Assembly: GCA_036563875.1 (NCBI GenBank)
Contig: DATCLO010000207.1
Location: 62,001 to 126,000 of the forward strand
Length of the DNA stretch: 64,000 nucleotides
DNA from: ZC4RG29 sp036563875
Lineage (GTDB): Bacteria > Bacteroidota > Bacteroidia > Cytophagales > Cyclobacteriaceae
Direction: 5' to 3'
Shown here: piece after piece, positions 61,789 through 64,000 of the stretch
Numbering within the stretch: the stretch's first letter is position 1
Layout: the number at the start of each line of letters is the position of its first letter
Position numbers and translations under genes: made by a program
The notes under the pieces: generated by a model
The model's input: the letters and a program-made list of their open reading frames with translations, nothing else
Databases searched by the model: none
What the model was told of the DNA's origin: nothing

Positions 61789-63180
61789 ATGTACTTCAGA
61801 GAGTTATTCGGACTCGCCGCCGATCCATCTGCCACATACGTAGCCCAGGCAATGCTCGGGCTCGCGATGTTTTTCATATTCCGACATTTCAGTCTTGTTT
61901 ACGAACGCCGTTTCCTTCGTACCTGGTCACGCAGTTGGCTTGCCTTCTCAATATTCATGATCGCCTCGGTCATCCTCATGACCAACCTTGAGGATGAAAA
62001 CTATCCATCCGTGGGGTGGCTTCCTTTTAGCATTGTTGCTCAGGTAGGCTCGTTCCTTCACATCGGTTACATTCTCATCGGTTCATATCAGCTCGTTCGT
62101 TCCAGGCCCGTCAGAAGAAGAGTCTACCAATTAATTATTATAGGTGTCGTTCTTCTTGCGATTGTCACGGTGATTGCTTTCTCGCAGGATCCGGAGGCCG
62201 GCTACCAGCGGCATGTCTTACGTGTCGGATCAAGGTCTTTGATTTCCGGTGTTGGGTTTCTGTTGGCTGCCTTTGTTGTGTGGAGAAATCCAAAGTTTAC
62301 CCGCGGCGTCGGCCAGAAGTTGCTTGCGATTTCTTTCGTTGCATATAGCGGCTATCAGTTCTTCCACATCTCCATGATGATTTTTGACACGGCCGGCGAA
62401 CAGGCGCTGTTGCCGGGGTCGCGTGGTCTCATCAACCTGCTGATGATTGCCATTATGAGCATGGGCATGGTAATGTGGCTCCTTGAAGACGAACGCGAAA
62501 AGCTGAGACAAGTAAACAAGGATCTTGACAGTTTCCTCTACAGTACATCACACGATCTTCGCGCACCCATCACTTCCATTCTCGGTCTCACGTATCTGGG
62601 CAAAGTAGAACTCAATGAGGAGAAGGCGCGGAACTATATGGAACTGATCGAACAGCGCGCGCAAAAGCTGAACATGATACTAACGGATGTACTCCGCCTT
62701 TCGAAAACGAAGAAGCTGGGAATCAAGATGCAGACCATCCGGTTCAGCGACCTCGTGAACGAGGTTATATCCGACATAGAGTTTTCTAAAAACACGTCTC
62801 GCATCCGACTCGAGTACGATAAGAACGCTGACAATCGCTTTTACTCGGACCCAAACCAGATTTCGATAATTCTATCGAACCTTATCACCAATGCGGTGAA
62901 GTATCACCGACTCAACCAGGATGACCCATATATCCGAATCACATTCAAGAGGATCAGTGACACGGTCATCTTTAGCGTGGAAGATAACGGACAGGGTATC
63001 CCGGCGCACAGTCTTGGCAAAGTCTTTGACATGTTCTTCCGCGCTTCGCAGGAAACAGAGGGTACAGGACTTGGGCTGTACATTGTAAAGGAAGCGCTTG
63101 CAAAGGTTAAGGGGAAAATTGAAGTAGAGTCAGAGTACGGGAAGGGCACCACGTTTACCGTGACGCTGGAAAATGCGTGA
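61789..63180 (+). CDS. Membrane sensor histidine kinase (orphan)
   Basis: A 463-residue kinase. The N-terminal 230 residues form about seven membrane helices with no large periplasmic domain, similar to 7TM-type sensors. The HisKA domain has the phospho-acceptor in STSHDLRAPITSILG (His255). The HATPase has the N box SNLITNAVKYH, the D box DNGQGIP and the G box GTGLGLYIVKE. No response regulator is adjacent, so it is an orphan. ATG 61789 is preferred to the upstream TTG. It ends with no gap against the RluB-like gene. Confidence 0.9.
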   Translation: MYFRELFGLAADPSATYVAQAMLGLAMFFIFRHFSLVYERRFLRTWSRSWLAFSIFMIASVILMTNLEDENYPSVGWLPFSIVAQVGSFLHIGYILIGSYQLVRSRPVRRRVYQLIIIGVVLLAIVTVIAFSQDPEAGYQRHVLRVGSRSLISGVGFLLAAFVVWRNPKFTRGVGQKLLAISFVAYSGYQFFHISMMIFDTAGEQALLPGSRGLINLLMIAIMSMGMVMWLLEDEREKLRQVNKDLDSFLYSTSHDLRAPITSILGLTYLGKVELNEEKARNYMELIEQRAQKLNMILTDVLRLSKTKKLGIKMQTIRFSDLVNEVISDIEFSKNTSRIRLEYDKNADNRFYSDPNQISIILSNLITNAVKYHRLNQDDPYIRITFKRISDTVIFSVEDNGQGIPAHSLGKVFDMFFRASQETEGTGLGLYIVKEALAKVKGKIEVESEYGKGTTFTVTLENA

Positions 63181-64000
63181 TTAACGATAGTGTTTCAACC
63201 GGATGACTTCCTGCTGTGTGAGATATCGCCATTTGCCTCGCGGAAGGTCGCGCTTGTCCAGACCAGCATACATTGTCCTGTCAAGTTTGCGCACTTCATA
63301 ACCTAACGCTTCGAAGATGCGCCGCACGACCCGGTTCCAGCCGATGTGCAGTTCGATACCGATCGTCTTTCGATCTTCTGAAACAATGGCCGCGTCATCA
63401 GGAACTGCTTTTCCCTCTTCCAGCGGTACACCTCGAATCAGTTTATCGAAGTCTTCAGGGGCGATAGGCCGATCGAGTTCTACTTTATAAATCTTCTTGA
63501 CGTTGTAAGATGGATGCGACAACTTTTCTGCAAGTTCTCCGTCGTTGGTTAACAGCAGCAGTCCCGTGGTGTTACGGTCGAGACGCCCGACGGGATAAAT
63601 TCTTTCCCGGACTTTGTTTCCGATTAGCGCCATCACCGTGTCGCGTTCCTTTGGATCACGGGTCGTTGTAAGGTAGCCCTTCGGCTTATTCATCAGAATG
63701 TATACGGGCTTTTCCGCGGTGAGCAGTTTGCCTTCGTAGCGAACTTTGTCGCCGGGATTTACTTTGTAGCCCAGTTCGGTAACGACCTTACCATTGACAG
63801 TGATCAGCCCCATGCTGATCAGGTTGTCGGCCTCCCGTCGTGAGCACACACCACTGTTGGCAATGTAGCGGTTAAGTCGAACGGGGCCTTCCTGCGCAAG
63901 GGTTTCAGCAATTTTAGTTTCTTTTCCCCCGGGCTTTTGGAGACTCTTTTTATGACGAGGTACGAATTCCTTTTTATCAACGCCTTCATCAGGCGCGCCT
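63181..64000 (-). CDS. RluB-type pseudouridine synthase (5' partial)
   Basis: Converts specific uridines of 23S rRNA to pseudouridine. The C-terminal 220 residues are complete: VYILMNKPKGYLTT, the catalytic-Asp motif YPVGRLDRNTTGLLLLTNDG, and WNRVVRRIFEALGYEVRKLDR. The frame is open to the right edge. Before the catalytic domain is an S4 RNA-binding segment (VRLNRYIANSGVCSRREAD), and further up a charged, low-complexity N-terminal stretch (KKEFVPRHKKSLQKPGGKE) typical of Bacteroidota RluB. The gene start lies outside the window. RluB/RsuA subtype is inferred. Confidence 0.92.
   Translation of the reverse strand, partial: GAPDEGVDKKEFVPRHKKSLQKPGGKETKIAETLAQEGPVRLNRYIANSGVCSRREADNLISMGLITVNGKVVTELGYKVNPGDKVRYEGKLLTAEKPVYILMNKPKGYLTTTRDPKERDTVMALIGNKVRERIYPVGRLDRNTTGLLLLTNDGELAEKLSHPSYNVKKIYKVELDRPIAPEDFDKLIRGVPLEEGKAVPDDAAIVSEDRKTIGIELHIGWNRVVRRIFEALGYEVRKLDRTMYAGLDKRDLPRGKWRYLTQQEVIRLKHYR

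Overview
This window is chromosomal DNA of a Bacteroidota bacterium, most likely a free-living member of the Cytophagales. I infer this from five things: a fused MurF-alanine racemase, paired DUF6089 outer-membrane proteins, a BamA with tandem OmpH chaperones, a lipoprotein with the TPR/propeller/OmpA layout of PorE, and many copies of the Bacteroidota -7 promoter element TAnnTTTG, often just upstream of a start codon. Base composition looks near one-half G+C, high for the phylum. Coding density is very high, no gene-free stretch exceeds 300 bases, and I see no insertion sequences, phage genes, CRISPR arrays or rRNA. One tRNA (Phe) is present. The genes at both window edges run out of the window.

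Layout. 1-10.2 kb: murF-alr (5' end missing), a small Lys-rich protein read toward it, feoAB, a TerB-like protein, a HEAT-repeat/cyclophilin protein, purK-purE, and a TerB/LETM1-like protein. 10.2-15.7 kb (minus strand): TerC, a Fur-family regulator, an ABC exporter, a lipoprotein and gpmI. 15.8-20.8 kb (plus): DUF4783, nadC, a YcxB-like protein, recX, a YHS protein, a DinB-fold protein, an ATP-grasp ligase and a LysE-type exporter. 20.9-31.7 kb (minus): LD-carboxypeptidase, two OmpH chaperones, bamA, uppS, two DUF6089 proteins, nadK, a CBS protein, an alpha/beta hydrolase, CvpA and YqeY. 31.7-35.2 kb (plus): pdxJ, glyA, tatC, rpiB. 35.2-36.5 kb: a GT-C-like membrane protein (minus). 36.6-42.2 kb (plus): rbfA, a LolC/E-like permease, a SNF2 helicase and an SDR. 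42.2-46.1 kb (minus): two DUF3857/transglutaminase proteins. 46.3-48.3 kb (plus): radA and a UPF0316 protein. 48.3-61.5 kb (minus): a CoA-transferase, GH3, lptB, recJ, a glycine-rich secreted protein, a coiled-coil/SPOR protein, fumC, a PorE-like lipoprotein, a 170-residue conserved protein and two Fe-S proteins. 61.6-64 kb: tRNA-Phe, an orphan histidine kinase, and an RluB-type pseudouridine synthase cut by the right edge.

Most of this is housekeeping: envelope biogenesis (BamA, OmpH, UppS, LptB, MurF/Alr, TatC, Lol-type permease), cofactor and nucleotide synthesis (nadC, nadK, pdxJ, purEK, glyA), and metal handling (FeoAB, TerC, Fur, TerB/LETM1 proteins). No complete new defence or biosynthetic system stands out. 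The most unusual signals are architectural. Five of seven convergent gene pairs have stop codons that abut with no base between them. Three genes have a TAnnTTTG element exactly four bases before the ATG, suggesting leaderless mRNAs. One of two tandem transglutaminase-like proteins has lost its catalytic Cys and His. An ATP-grasp ligase is translationally coupled to a LysE-type exporter. A HEAT/cyclophilin protein has Trp where its lipobox Cys is expected. TTG start codons are frequent.
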